In this document: positions 11,330 to 18,858 of the stretch, piece by piece
How positions within the stretch are numbered: the first letter of the stretch is position 1
Layout: each line of letters starts with the position of its first letter
Virus record (IMG/VR): IMGVR_UViG_3300046724_000209
Span: 1 to 20,253 of that record
Direction: 5' to 3' (one strand)
Length of the DNA stretch: 20,253 nucleotides
Source of the DNA: a virus
The notes under the pieces: generated by a model
What the model saw: the letters and a program-made list of their open reading frames with translations, nothing else
Database searches by the model: none
What the model was told of the DNA's origin: nothing
Translations under genes and position numbers: made by a program

Positions 11330-12151
11330 ATGTCCAAGCTTAGAGCCATTGCCGACATTATCATCGGCAAGCGTCATCGGAATGATATGGGCGACATCGC
11401 CAAGCTGGCAGATAGCATCCGCGAAGTCGGACTGCTGCACCCGGTAGGCATCACCCATGACGGTGAGCTAATCTTCGGCTTGCGACGCCTTCGCGCATGC
11501 GAGTCGTTGGGTTGGATCGAGATTCCAGTAACGGTCGTCAACATCGCTATGGTTGCTCTTGGAGAGCGCCACGAGAATGAGGAGCGCAAGGATCTTACTG
11601 TCAGCGAGCGCGTCGCTGTCATGGAGACAATCAGTCGCAAGGTAGTCGGCAGGCAATGGGCAAATTCTAATCGGAAAGATCTTCCCAATAAGGAGCAAGT
11701 AGCCAAGAGCGCTGGCTTCGGCAATCCTACAAGCGCTCGCGAGGCTAGAGTTATTGTCCAGCAAGGTATCCCCGCACTGGTCGAGGCGGTTGATCATGGC
11801 GTGATTGCGATTGAGCCGGCCTTCGCCATCGCCAGACAGCCGCCGGAGCGGCAGGCCGAGATTGTCAGTCTGCCGCTAATGGCGCGGCGAGCCGCCGTGC
11901 GTGAGTTGGACCGGCCCGGCAAGAACGTCGGCTCGTCAAAGCAGCAGGCCAAGCCTGCAAACGATAAAACGGTCGCCGTGTCTGAAGTGATCGAAGCACT
12001 CCGCCCACTCGTGAAACGGATCAAAGAACAATCGCGGCAGCATCCCGCAATGGTGATCGCCATGCTCGGGAACACAATCACGATGAGTTACCAGCTCGGG
12101 CAGACGATCGGTCGGCTTGATGTACTGATCGACAGGGTGAGCCTCAAGTGA
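11330..12151 (+). CDS. ParB-like nuclease/partition domain protein
   Basis: A 273-aa protein. Residues ~5-75 form a ParB N-terminal domain: DIAKLADSIREVGLLHPVGI, then GELIFGLRRLRACESLGW, where GLRRLRA matches the family's CTP-binding GERRxxA box. The middle (~80-190) is helical with HTH-like spacing (NKEQVAKSAGFGNPTSAREA, then GVIAIEPAFAIARQP). The C-terminus (~215-270) may mediate dimerisation. It could act in plasmid-prophage partition or as a transcription regulator; no ParA partner is in the window. ATG 11330 has GGAG 9 bases upstream and is preferred to a GTG eight codons earlier. It has its own promoter. Confidence 0.88.
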   Translation: MSKLRAIADIIIGKRHRNDMGDIAKLADSIREVGLLHPVGITHDGELIFGLRRLRACESLGWIEIPVTVVNIAMVALGERHENEERKDLTVSERVAVMETISRKVVGRQWANSNRKDLPNKEQVAKSAGFGNPTSAREARVIVQQGIPALVEAVDHGVIAIEPAFAIARQPPERQAEIVSLPLMARRAAVRELDRPGKNVGSSKQQAKPANDKTVAVSEVIEALRPLVKRIKEQSRQHPAMVIAMLGNTITMSYQLGQTIGRLDVLIDRVSLK

Positions 12152-12218
12152 TCGGGTTCCGCCAGTGGACGTTGACGCGACGCGACTAGCCGGAACCGCG
12201 CCGCGTTTCCCTCCCGGC

Positions 12219-12234
12219 ATTAGGATACAGCTAT
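12219..12234 (+). repeat. 16-bp direct repeat carrying a ribosome site (copy 1)
   Basis: CATTAGGATACAGCTA supplies the AGGA before ATG 12233. An identical copy lies at 12523-12538 before the next small ORF. Confidence 0.8.
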
Positions 12235-12481
12235 GAAATTCGCCGCTTTGATCGCTGCTGCCATTACCATAGCCGCGCACGCCGCTTCGGCTCAGATACC
12301 CTTCGTGCCGGTTCCCAACGCTGTGCAGCCTTATCAGCCCCAGCCGGTTCCTGGCTATCGACCGTATCAGGCGCCCCAGGTTGACTACTCCGCTCAGAAT
12401 AACTTCGGCGTACCTCGCCCGCCGCCTGGCCCCGTCCTCGTCGTTCCGCATGGCGGCGGTTATTATTCGTTCATCCAGTGA
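12233..12481 (+). CDS. Secreted Pro-rich small protein
   Basis: An 82-aa protein with a signal peptide: a Lys at position 3, a hydrophobic stretch FAALIAAAITIAAH, and an ASA-type cleavage site near residue 20. The mature part is Pro/Tyr/Gln-rich (QPYQPQPVPGYRPYQAPQ) and ends in Gly/Tyr, consistent with an unstructured periplasmic or outer-surface protein. AGGA lies 7 bases before ATG 12233. An export signal is unusual among these cytoplasmic accessory genes, so it is a candidate lysogenic-conversion or lysis-related gene (inference). A GC hairpin follows the stop. Confidence 0.75.
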   Translation: MKFAALIAAAITIAAHAASAQIPFVPVPNAVQPYQPQPVPGYRPYQAPQVDYSAQNNFGVPRPPPGPVLVVPHGGGYYSFIQ

Positions 12482-12487
12482 TGCAAA

Positions 12488-12515
12488 GGGGCGCCGGCCT
12501 GACCGCTGGCGCCCC
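12488..12515 (+). terminator. GC-rich hairpin after the secreted-protein gene
   Basis: GGGGCGCC (12488-12495) pairs perfectly with GGCGCCCC (12508-12515) around a 12-base loop, seven bases after the stop. No U-tract follows, so it may be a weak terminator or an mRNA-stabilising hairpin instead. Confidence 0.4.
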
Positions 12516-12522
12516 ACACCTC

Positions 12523-12538
12523 CATTAGGATACAGCTA
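12523..12538 (+). repeat. 16-bp direct repeat carrying a ribosome site (copy 2)
   Basis: CATTAGGATACAGCTA is identical to 12219-12234. Here it precedes a GTG-initiated 36-aa ORF. Confidence 0.8.
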
Positions 12539-12540
12539 GC

Positions 12541-12651
12541 GTGCGGCCTCCAAAGACTCATTGCAGCAAGTGCCTGGCGCCATGCCAGCCAGAGGATTTC
12601 GCGAGCTATATGGCCCGCGATCCGCGTCTATGCGCCCCACTTCGGAGATGA
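12541..12651 (+). CDS. Very small Cys-rich ORF
   Basis: A 36-aa ORF from GTG 12541, with the AGGA of the repeated leader upstream. It has four cysteines: HCSKCLAPC then a later C (RLCAP), a possible zinc knuckle. Its TGA overlaps the ATG cluster of the next gene, so it could couple translation. The GTG start and small size keep confidence low. Confidence 0.45.
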   Translation: MRPPKTHCSKCLAPCQPEDFASYMARDPRLCAPLRR

Positions 12652-12653
12652 TG

Positions 12654-12923
12654 ATGACTGACGAGGAGACGAAATACTGGGACGGCCGAATGGCTGAGAT
12701 CAACGACAAGATGGAACGCATTCTTAACCGGATGACGGTGACGGAAGGCGAAGTGAAGAACCTCGGCATGAAGACCGACGTTGCGCGAGAGTTCAGCTTC
12801 CGCGTTCCTAAGCTGGTCGTAGAGGCGCTAGAGGCCGGGCTGCTGCCGCGGCTTCGCGGCATCGAAGATACACTAGCCGCTATCGTTGCGCGGCTCACGG
12901 CGATTGAAGGGAAGCTGCCATGA
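12654..12923 (+). CDS. Coiled-coil protein, unknown function
   Basis: An 89-aa protein beginning at the third of three tandem ATGs (12648, 12651, 12654); GGAG at 12644-12647 best serves the third. Residues ~5-45 (YWDGRMAEINDKMERILNRM) and ~65-87 (RLRGIEDTLAAIVARLTAIE) are heptad-type helices separated by a short linker. No membrane segment. It might be a small structural or adaptor protein; no family recognised. Confidence 0.72.
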   Translation: MTDEETKYWDGRMAEINDKMERILNRMTVTEGEVKNLGMKTDVAREFSFRVPKLVVEALEAGLLPRLRGIEDTLAAIVARLTAIEGKLP

Positions 12924-12958
12924 CGCACAACCCGCTGATTCTGGCAACGCCATGCTGA
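12920..12958 (+). CDS. 12-codon linking ORF
   Basis: ATG 12920 overlaps the coiled-coil gene's stop as ATGA and the 12-aa ORF ends at 12958, seven bases past the next ATG at 12952. It probably carries ribosomes across to the membrane-protein gene rather than making a functional peptide. Confidence 0.3.
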   Translation: MTHNPLILATPC

Positions 12959-13152
12959 TCCTGCTCGGCATCTTCATTGGCCTGCTATGCCTTGCCGGCC
13001 TTATTCCAACCAAGTCGCGCCGAGTATCCCGGCTTTCGGAGGAAGAACGCCACGCATGGCTGGAGCGCGACCGACTTGCTGAGTTCGAGAAAGAACGACA
13101 AGCCAAGGCGTCACCAGTTTACGAGCCTGGTGGTTTTTCTATGGACGATTGA
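12952..13152 (+). CDS. Small single-span membrane protein
   Basis: A 66-aa protein with one N-terminal membrane segment (MLILLGIFIGLLCLAGLI) followed by a basic stop-transfer patch (KSRRVSR) and a charged cytoplasmic helix (EEERHAWLERDRLAEFEKER). It lies last in the rightward operon. It could be a lysis accessory or superinfection protein; the sequence does not decide. ATG 12952 is inside the overlapping 12-codon ORF. Confidence 0.65.
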   Translation: MLILLGIFIGLLCLAGLIPTKSRRVSRLSEEERHAWLERDRLAEFEKERQAKASPVYEPGGFSMDD

Positions 13153-13194
13153 GCGCATTCACTCCCGCCGCAGTGCCAGCTACCGTTCGAGGCA

Positions 13195-14964
13195 TTACGG
13201 AGGCTGTTGCAGCGGGTTGCCGCCCGTCACCAGGGGCGCGCCTAGCACAAACGGCGATGGGAGCGGCGGCTTGAGGGCGTTCTGCGTCACCTGATTGGCC
13301 AGCCACCCGCTGCGGAGATAGGCGCCCCCGTAGCGATTTGCGGCCAGTCCGACCGGCACAGTGGCCGCATAAGCTGGGTTCATAAATAGCGGCGCGCCAG
13401 TTCCACCAAGAGCCAGAAGATTGATCAGCCCGCGATCTGCTGTGCCGGTTTGCGGCGGGGTGCGCATCAATTGCCCAATCCTAGACAACTCACCAATGTT
13501 TCCACCCCCTGTGTAAGCAACGCCGCCGGTCGGCGCGTCGAATTTCCGTGAGGCAGATAGCACTTGCTGCCTGAAGCCCTCCGGCGTGATGTTACCATCG
13601 CGCGACTTGGCGGCTAATTGATCCACCGTCCGCATGATGCGGTATTGATACTTTGCCTGTACCAAGGCGGCCTGATCGGCCGGGGCAGCAGAGCGTACGA
13701 ACGCATCATCCAGAGCGTCCCTGATCTGGCCAGCTACGTGGCGGACATTGGGATCGGCGCTGCGCTCAGCCAGATCGAGCGGGGCGTTCTTCCGCGTAAG
13801 TGCCTGATAACTGGTCCCGCTGATCGTGCCACCCTGCTTGCTTGCTACATCGATGATATTATCCAGTTGTGCCTTCATCTTGGGTAACTCGTTGGTCGGC
13901 AAGACCATGTTCATGTCCCGCTCGACCGTCGCGAGGTCACCGACCATGGTGTTAACGCTTGGTGCATCGATGCTCGTGGTTCTAGCCACGCGATCAAATT
14001 CGCCACCAATGCGCGTTTTCGCTCGATCCATTACCTCTGGGGTGAACGCCGTAGCGTCCTCTCCCATCTCTTTCGCTATGGCTCCTTGCCATGCGCTTTG
14101 TTTGGCATCCGCCGCAGCCTTGGCGCCGCTGAATGGCAACTTGGACGCCTGATCTGCGGCAATCCGATAGAGTGAATTACTACTGAGATCGTTGGCGTCA
14201 ATTGGTATCTGGTATTTATCTCGGGCCGTTTGCCCGAGCGCTGCATCCGCAGCAGAGACATCCGTCACGGCCCCTCGTATCGTCCGCTGCGCTGCCGTGC
14301 CCACACCAGTTGCCCCAGCCCCGACGACATTGCCTCCCAGCTCGGCGCCAGGCTTCAGCCAGTCCGGCACGTTCTGTGCTGCCACGTTGCCGACAACACC
14401 ACCGACGCCGCCCGCAACGGCTGGCGCGATCCCCCTAGGCCCAAGAGCCGCAGCGGTTGCAGCACCTCCGACCCCAGCCCGCACGGCCTGCTCGACCGGC
14501 GTGGCCGTCACCTTGCTAGGGTCTGCACCAACCGCCTGCCCGATGGCGCTGATTGCTCGCGTGCCGGGCTGTGCGCCGAAGTCCTCATAGAGCGCGTTGC
14601 GGGTCTCGGGAGACATACGCTGGCCACCGAGCATCGGCGCCAGGAAGTCATATACCGTCGCCCCAGCCGTCAGCGCCGGGCGCCCAACGAGGTTTGCATA
14701 CGGATCGGACAGTAGATTGATGACATTGCCGGCGGCGTCCGTGACCCCGGCGGCGGCGTTGCGCGCCACCCCTCGCCATGTCCAGCTCGGCGGCTGATCC
14801 GCTGTTGTCGAAGTCGCGGCGGCGGTTGTAACCGGAGGCGCAGTCGCTATCGCGCGGCCGGCCGCAATGTCGGGGTCTTCCGTGGTTGTGGATGGCACCG
14901 GTTTCTTGCCGGCAGCAATCTCACGGCCAGCCTTGATGTCGGGATCTTCGCTGTCGTCTGCCAT
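13195..14964 (-). CDS. Large internal virion/ejection-type protein (P22 gp16-like position)
   Basis: A 589-aa protein. The N-terminus has two copies of a DPDI-x-AGR-x-IA motif (~6-16 and ~31-41), followed by a Pro/Thr linker and WTWRGVARNAAAG. A long Gly/Ala/Val-rich region (~150-240) may interact with or cross membranes. The second half is helical and charged. The C-terminus holds another hydrophobic stretch around GLINLLALGGTGAPLF. This plan, and its place at the end of the late operon after two other ejection-type genes, fit a protein expelled with DNA into the host envelope. The start is ATG 14964 in a TGATG overlap; a GTG one codon earlier is possible. Confidence 0.72.
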   Translation of the reverse strand: MADDSEDPDIKAGREIAAGKKPVPSTTTEDPDIAAGRAIATAPPVTTAAATSTTADQPPSWTWRGVARNAAAGVTDAAGNVINLLSDPYANLVGRPALTAGATVYDFLAPMLGGQRMSPETRNALYEDFGAQPGTRAISAIGQAVGADPSKVTATPVEQAVRAGVGGAATAAALGPRGIAPAVAGGVGGVVGNVAAQNVPDWLKPGAELGGNVVGAGATGVGTAAQRTIRGAVTDVSAADAALGQTARDKYQIPIDANDLSSNSLYRIAADQASKLPFSGAKAAADAKQSAWQGAIAKEMGEDATAFTPEVMDRAKTRIGGEFDRVARTTSIDAPSVNTMVGDLATVERDMNMVLPTNELPKMKAQLDNIIDVASKQGGTISGTSYQALTRKNAPLDLAERSADPNVRHVAGQIRDALDDAFVRSAAPADQAALVQAKYQYRIMRTVDQLAAKSRDGNITPEGFRQQVLSASRKFDAPTGGVAYTGGGNIGELSRIGQLMRTPPQTGTADRGLINLLALGGTGAPLFMNPAYAATVPVGLAANRYGGAYLRSGWLANQVTQNALKPPLPSPFVLGAPLVTGGNPLQQPP

Positions 14965-15452
14965 CACTGCGTCGCCTGTTGCGAGGGTTGCGGAGGCCGT
15001 CGCACCACAAGGCTCTGCGCCGGCTCCCAGCTATACGCCACCTTGCCGTTCAGATTGCCCGACTGCATCAGAACGTAAGTCTGTCCATTGCCCTCGGCGA
15101 TGTGGCCGGTGGCAATCCCGACATGACCACCGATGCCACCTGCCGGATGTCCTCGCGGCTGCACCAGCACGTCGCCCGGCTGCAGCTCGCCATCTGCCGG
15201 CGTGCCCCAGTTCAGGAAGCCCGTCGCTATATTCTTGCCCGGCCCCGTCGTGCCCTCAACGCCATTGGCATTGAGCACGCCATTAACGAAGGCCGCACAC
15301 CAGTTGGCGCGCATCGGATCGAGGCTCTGCCCTGTCTGGCGCAGGAAGGGGCTGATCGTAGCTGCATTGTTGCCGACGAGATGACTCGCCGTGGACGCAA
15401 TGGCGTCACCGACGGGAGGCGGTGAATCGTCTGGCTGATCGTTCGTCGGCAT
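14964..15452 (-). CDS. Virion-type cysteine peptidoglycan hydrolase (NlpC/P60-CHAP-like)
   Basis: A 162-aa protein. RANWCAAFVNGVL at ~48-60 carries the nucleophile Cys, GDVLVQPRG follows, and GGHVGIATG at ~108-116 carries the catalytic His. This is the WCA-x-FVN / GD..V / GHVG order of the small CHAP-like amidase/endopeptidase family. No signal peptide is present. Its place among ejection-type genes suggests it is packaged in the virion to open the cell wall locally during DNA entry; it could also be the endolysin, since no other lysis gene is visible. Start ATG 15452; the upstream stop is at 15453. Confidence 0.82.
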   Translation of the reverse strand: MPTNDQPDDSPPPVGDAIASTASHLVGNNAATISPFLRQTGQSLDPMRANWCAAFVNGVLNANGVEGTTGPGKNIATGFLNWGTPADGELQPGDVLVQPRGHPAGGIGGHVGIATGHIAEGNGQTYVLMQSGNLNGKVAYSWEPAQSLVVRRPPQPSQQATQ

Positions 15453-17228
15453 CTAACCCGACATCATAAGGGGGTTTGGTGCGGGGCCAGAAGGAGCAAG
15501 AAAGGACTGTTTCTGCGGCGCTGGCGACGGCGGCATAAGCCCCGGTATCTGCAGCTTCAGCCGGTTCGCCATGCCGATCGCCTTGTGCAGCTTGGCCGCC
15601 GCGTCTGGGTTTTTGTCCACCTCGGCATTGATCTTCGCCTGCTCCTCTGGCGAGTAGAGGTTCCAGACAAATCCCCGAGGATCTGTGGTGTCCGCCACCT
15701 TCGCGCGGTTTGCCAGATAGCCGGCGCCCCCAGAATTTGGATCGTGGTCCTTATAGGCAGCCGCGGTCTGCAACGTCTTACCCATATCGTTGCGCATTAT
15801 TTCGAGATTGGCTGGCGTGGAAAGTAGCGTGCCGGCATTCGCCTGTTCCTGCATGCGTTTCCCCATGTCGGTGCTGCCGCCGCCGGCTGCGTCGATCATC
15901 GCGCGCTCAGTGTATTTGTGGACTATCTCGAAGAGCTTCTGCTCGTCCACTGCGCCAGGCGGCGCGATACCTAGTGTCTGCGCCCAACTCCGCAGGTTGT
16001 TGATCCCTTCCGCGCCCCTGCCGGTAGCAGACTTGAGTTGCTGCAGCGCGTCGTAGGCATGCGCCATGTTCTGCGCGCGCGTCTGGACATCTGGCTGCGC
16101 TGCCTGGTCTGCCTTGTACGCCCCGATATCGGTTTCGGTGGCTTTCTCCGCCCCGGTCGGCAGCCCGGTGACGACACCGGCGATTGGCGAACGCGCGGCC
16201 GGAGCCGGCGCTGGCGGCGTCGCAGGGCTACCGGGACCGCGCAGCGTCGGCGATGTGCTAACCAAGGGCGGCGCAGCCAGGACCGCTGCCGGTGGAGGGG
16301 TAGCCGCATTCGAGGCCGGAGCCGCAGTCCGTGGCTGAAAGACGCCGCCCCTGAGCACCATACCGGCAGGCAGCGGTGGAGCGCCCGGAGGGAGACCGCC
16401 TGAAGGCGGGGGAGGGCCACCAGGGCCACTGCCTGGAGGACCACCGACGCTGCCAGGCGGCGGCATGCCGAACGCAGGGCCGCGGGGAACATCGCGAGGC
16501 ACCGAGCGAACTGCCTTGGTCGGATCGTTGGTTGGCTGCCCGTTGGCATCGAGCATCATGGGGCTCTGCTGCGGAGCGTTGTAGGTCGCTGGGTCTACTG
16601 TGTGCGCAACGCCGCCGCCAACAGCCATACCGCCAGGTCCGTACGGCGTGGCAGGGGTTATGGTAACCGGCGCCGACGTTCCGCCAAATTGCGTAACTGT
16701 TGGGGTCGGGAAGCCCCCCGCTGCCATCCGATGCTGCGCGTCCATCATGGACAGAGTGTGCTGGTATGCCACAGCGCGCCGCTGTGCCGGGTCTTGGATG
16801 CTCTTGATCCTGTCCAATTCGGCGAGAACCTCGGGAGGCGCCCCTGACGTTCTTAACCCCGCTTCTACGTTGTCGATGTTCGCATCCGATGGATCGTTCA
16901 TCAGCGATGCCGCCGCAGTCCCGGCCATGTTGTAGATGGCGCTGGCCTTGGCGACTTGCGCTGTCCCGGCGGTGGCCTGCGCCCCAGCCGCCTGCCCCTG
17001 CTGCTGCATGAGCGCGCCGGCATTCCACGCACCAGGCCCACGCGCTATCAGCGCGTTGTACTTCGGTACGTCGACCTGACCCGTCGCCGGATCGGTGGAC
17101 TGCCGATAGGCGTCCGCAGAAGCCTGCTTAGCCTGCTGGTCCCGCAGCGCGTTGAGGTTCTCGACGCCCTGCTTCCAGAAGTTCGGGTCCGCAGTGACCG
17201 GCGCAGGCAATGGGACATAGCCGCTCAC
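15453..17228 (-). CDS. Large ejection-type protein with Pro/Gly-rich centre
   Basis: A 591-aa protein. The N-terminal ~180 residues are helical and Gln/Ala-rich, including FWKQGVENLNALRDQQAKQA and repeated Ala-rich helices. Residues ~245-360 are an extreme Pro/Gly-rich, probably unstructured region (PPPGSVGGPPGSGPGGPPPP). The last ~200 residues are helical and charged and include YDALQQLKSATGRG and NLYSPEEQAKINAEVDKNPD. No enzyme motif. The composition and operon position match podovirus DNA-ejection proteins such as P22 gp20, but this is an argument from context. The start is a GTG in a GTGA overlap with the preceding stop. Confidence 0.7.
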   Translation of the reverse strand: MSGYVPLPAPVTADPNFWKQGVENLNALRDQQAKQASADAYRQSTDPATGQVDVPKYNALIARGPGAWNAGALMQQQGQAAGAQATAGTAQVAKASAIYNMAGTAAASLMNDPSDANIDNVEAGLRTSGAPPEVLAELDRIKSIQDPAQRRAVAYQHTLSMMDAQHRMAAGGFPTPTVTQFGGTSAPVTITPATPYGPGGMAVGGGVAHTVDPATYNAPQQSPMMLDANGQPTNDPTKAVRSVPRDVPRGPAFGMPPPGSVGGPPGSGPGGPPPPSGGLPPGAPPLPAGMVLRGGVFQPRTAAPASNAATPPPAAVLAAPPLVSTSPTLRGPGSPATPPAPAPAARSPIAGVVTGLPTGAEKATETDIGAYKADQAAQPDVQTRAQNMAHAYDALQQLKSATGRGAEGINNLRSWAQTLGIAPPGAVDEQKLFEIVHKYTERAMIDAAGGGSTDMGKRMQEQANAGTLLSTPANLEIMRNDMGKTLQTAAAYKDHDPNSGGAGYLANRAKVADTTDPRGFVWNLYSPEEQAKINAEVDKNPDAAAKLHKAIGMANRLKLQIPGLMPPSPAPQKQSFLAPSGPAPNPLMMSG

Positions 17229-18193
17229 AGCAGACCTCCCGTCTGAGCGCCTGGCGCATAGTTGGCGGGGTCAATGGGGTTCGGCGGCTGGTAGTAATTG
17301 CCCGAGCCGCTGAAGTAACTCCCTAGGCCGCTGAAGCTGTTGAAGATGCCGCCGCCGGTGACGCTCTGGTTGTTGGCATTGGAGCCGCTGCCCGTCAGCA
17401 GGTTCTGGACGCCTGGGCTGTTGAGGGTGCCGGCCAGCGCATTGCCAGCCTGTGCGATGCCTGCTCCCTGATACTGGCCGGCGGTCTGCGCCGCAGCCCC
17501 GATGTTCTTCGCCGCGTCCGTCCCGGAGGTGGCTTGCCCGGCTGCTGCGGCCTGCCCAAGCTTGGCGAGGTCATAGTAGTTGCTGAAGGACTTGTCCTGA
17601 TTGCCCCAATAGTCGTTGAACTGGTTCTGGAATTGGGTTCCTTGGGCCTGGTAGCCGGCGATCTGCTTGCCGTATCGGTCCAGCCCCACGTTATAGGTGT
17701 CGAGCGCATTCTTCAGTTGCTGGTCATAGGTCTTGCTCGCCAGGCCACCGGCATAGTCCGCCGCCCCTCGCATCGCCGCTCCCGACATCCCGAGGCCCCG
17801 CGCCGCCGCGCTGCTCTGGGTCGCTCGCAGTCCCTGGTCCAGCGTGAACTGATAGCCCGGCGTCTGTGCCAGGCCCTCCATCGTCGGGTTCCAGACGAAG
17901 GGTCCGGGAGCTTGCGGCGCCTGCCCAGCGGTCGGCATACCGGAGAGATCCATCGGCGTGCCAAATTGGCCGCTCTGCAGCCCAGCCTGGAGCGCGTTCG
18001 TGGCGTATTGCCCAGCGCCGATGAAGGGCGCCGTGTTGGCAATGTTCTGGTTCATCTCCAGCGCCTGGAGATACTGCGACTGCCCCGCGCCGCCGGCCGC
18101 CTTATTGCCGCCGATCAGCGAGCCGGCAGCGTTTGCCACGCCGGCGACCCCGCCAGCGATGCCCGCGATGGCTCCTGCGGCTGCCAGGCCCAT
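17225..18193 (-). CDS. Ejection/DNA-transfer-type virion protein (P22 gp7-like position)
   Basis: A 322-aa protein. The N-terminus is a Gly/Ala-rich hydrophobic stretch (AAAGAIAGIAGGVAGVANAA). Its centre carries TPGYQFTLDQGLRATQSSAA followed by ARGLGMSGAAMRGAADYA and a TYDQQLKNALDTYN helix. I recognise the 'PGYQF.LDQG...SAAARG...SG' pattern from podovirus virion proteins in the DNA-transfer region. The C-terminus is Gly/Asn/Tyr-rich. ATG 18193 has GGAGG 8 bases upstream; the open frame beyond it is a shadow of the GNAT gene. Confidence 0.78.
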   Translation of the reverse strand: MGLAAAGAIAGIAGGVAGVANAAGSLIGGNKAAGGAGQSQYLQALEMNQNIANTAPFIGAGQYATNALQAGLQSGQFGTPMDLSGMPTAGQAPQAPGPFVWNPTMEGLAQTPGYQFTLDQGLRATQSSAAARGLGMSGAAMRGAADYAGGLASKTYDQQLKNALDTYNVGLDRYGKQIAGYQAQGTQFQNQFNDYWGNQDKSFSNYYDLAKLGQAAAAGQATSGTDAAKNIGAAAQTAGQYQGAGIAQAGNALAGTLNSPGVQNLLTGSGSNANNQSVTGGGIFNSFSGLGSYFSGSGNYYQPPNPIDPANYAPGAQTGGLL

Positions 18194-18194
18194 A

Positions 18195-18662
18195 TCAGTT
18201 TCCTCCCAGCATCTTGCTGTAAAGTGTCTCGAACGGCCGCATGCCGACCGCCTCGAGCAGCCGCCCGCAGTCCCTGTGGTGCTTGGAACTAGCCACCCAG
18301 CGCACCACACCACGCCGCCGCAGCTCGGCCTCGACGGCACGGAACAGACGCCGCCCGCCCATGCGTCCGCGATGCGATGGCGCGACCCAGAAGATATCGA
18401 TGGTGGCATGCAGCGTGCTGCCGTAATGCAGCCCAGGCGCCACGACCAGCCAGCAGTAGCCGACCAGTTGCCCGCGCTCGCGCAGCGTCACCAGCAGCAG
18501 CTTGCCCTGGTCATAGAGCGCACGGTAATCGCTCCAACGTGGGTCGAGCGGGATCTGCTCCTTGTCGAGCGCAAGTTCCTGCCAGTGCTGCGGGAGCATC
18601 GGCTGCATCTCCGGCAACGCCGCGAAGAAGTCTTCTTCAACCTGCGCGCTTAAGTGGATCAC
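18195..18662 (-). CDS. GNAT-family N-acetyltransferase
   Basis: A 155-aa protein. LVGYCWLVVAPGLHYGSTLH (~66-85) is the central beta hairpin, IDIFWVAPSHRGRMGGRRLF (~88-107) contains beta4 and the acetyl-CoA-binding R/Q-x-x-G-x-G/A loop in the form HRGRMG, and LLEAVGMRPFE is the C-terminal strand region. The acetyl acceptor is unknown. GNAT genes recur in late operons of podoviruses. The start is GTG 18662, with a poor ribosome site. The stop is two bases before the next start. It is separated from the upstream late gene by a 196-base region that holds a plus-strand mini-ORF. Confidence 0.85.
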   Translation of the reverse strand: MIHLSAQVEEDFFAALPEMQPMLPQHWQELALDKEQIPLDPRWSDYRALYDQGKLLLVTLRERGQLVGYCWLVVAPGLHYGSTLHATIDIFWVAPSHRGRMGGRRLFRAVEAELRRRGVVRWVASSKHHRDCGRLLEAVGMRPFETLYSKMLGGN

Positions 18663-18690
18663 GGCGCGGCGACCCTGTAGAAACGGTAAC

Positions 18691-18715
18691 GCCGGCCAGG
18701 GTGGTCCTGACCGGC
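18691..18715. other. Hairpin upstream of a plus-strand mini-ORF
   Basis: GCCGGCCAGG and CCTGACCGGC form a 10-bp stem with one mismatch around GTGGT. It lies inside the 18663-18858 gap of the late operon. No U-tract follows on either strand. A second dyad, AGCCGG-AGTTG-CCGGCT, lies at 18822-18838. Confidence 0.5.
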
Positions 18716-18736
18716 ATCACCGAAGGAGCACCTACG

Positions 18737-18823
18737 ATGGCTCGTACCCGTCGAAGGCTCCGGCTGCGTATCGTGGTGATCCTGACGCTTTTCGTCAAGG
18801 TCACAGTCATGCGCGGAAAGTAG
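18737..18823 (+). CDS. 28-aa basic/hydrophobic mini-protein, antisense to the late operon
   Basis: ATG 18737 has AAGGAG with an ideal 8-base spacing, one of the best ribosome sites in the window. The peptide has an Arg-rich head (MARTRRRLRLR), a hydrophobic middle (IVVILTLFVKVTVM) and a basic tail. That layout suggests a membrane-associated or membrane-active mini-protein. It is the only supported plus-strand gene in the 13195-20253 region and sits between two hairpins in a gap with no minus-strand gene. No promoter is evident. Function unknown; it might regulate late mRNA by being transcribed across it, or be a lysis or toxin-type peptide. Confidence 0.5.
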   Translation: MARTRRRLRLRIVVILTLFVKVTVMRGK

Positions 18824-18858
18824 CCGGAGTTGCCGGCTCAGCAATGGGCCGGCGCTCC

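Noticed and set aside
17534-18292. 252-codon plus-strand open frame opposite the gp7-like gene
   Set aside because: No domain, skewed composition, antisense to a gene with a strong ribosome site and recognisable motifs.
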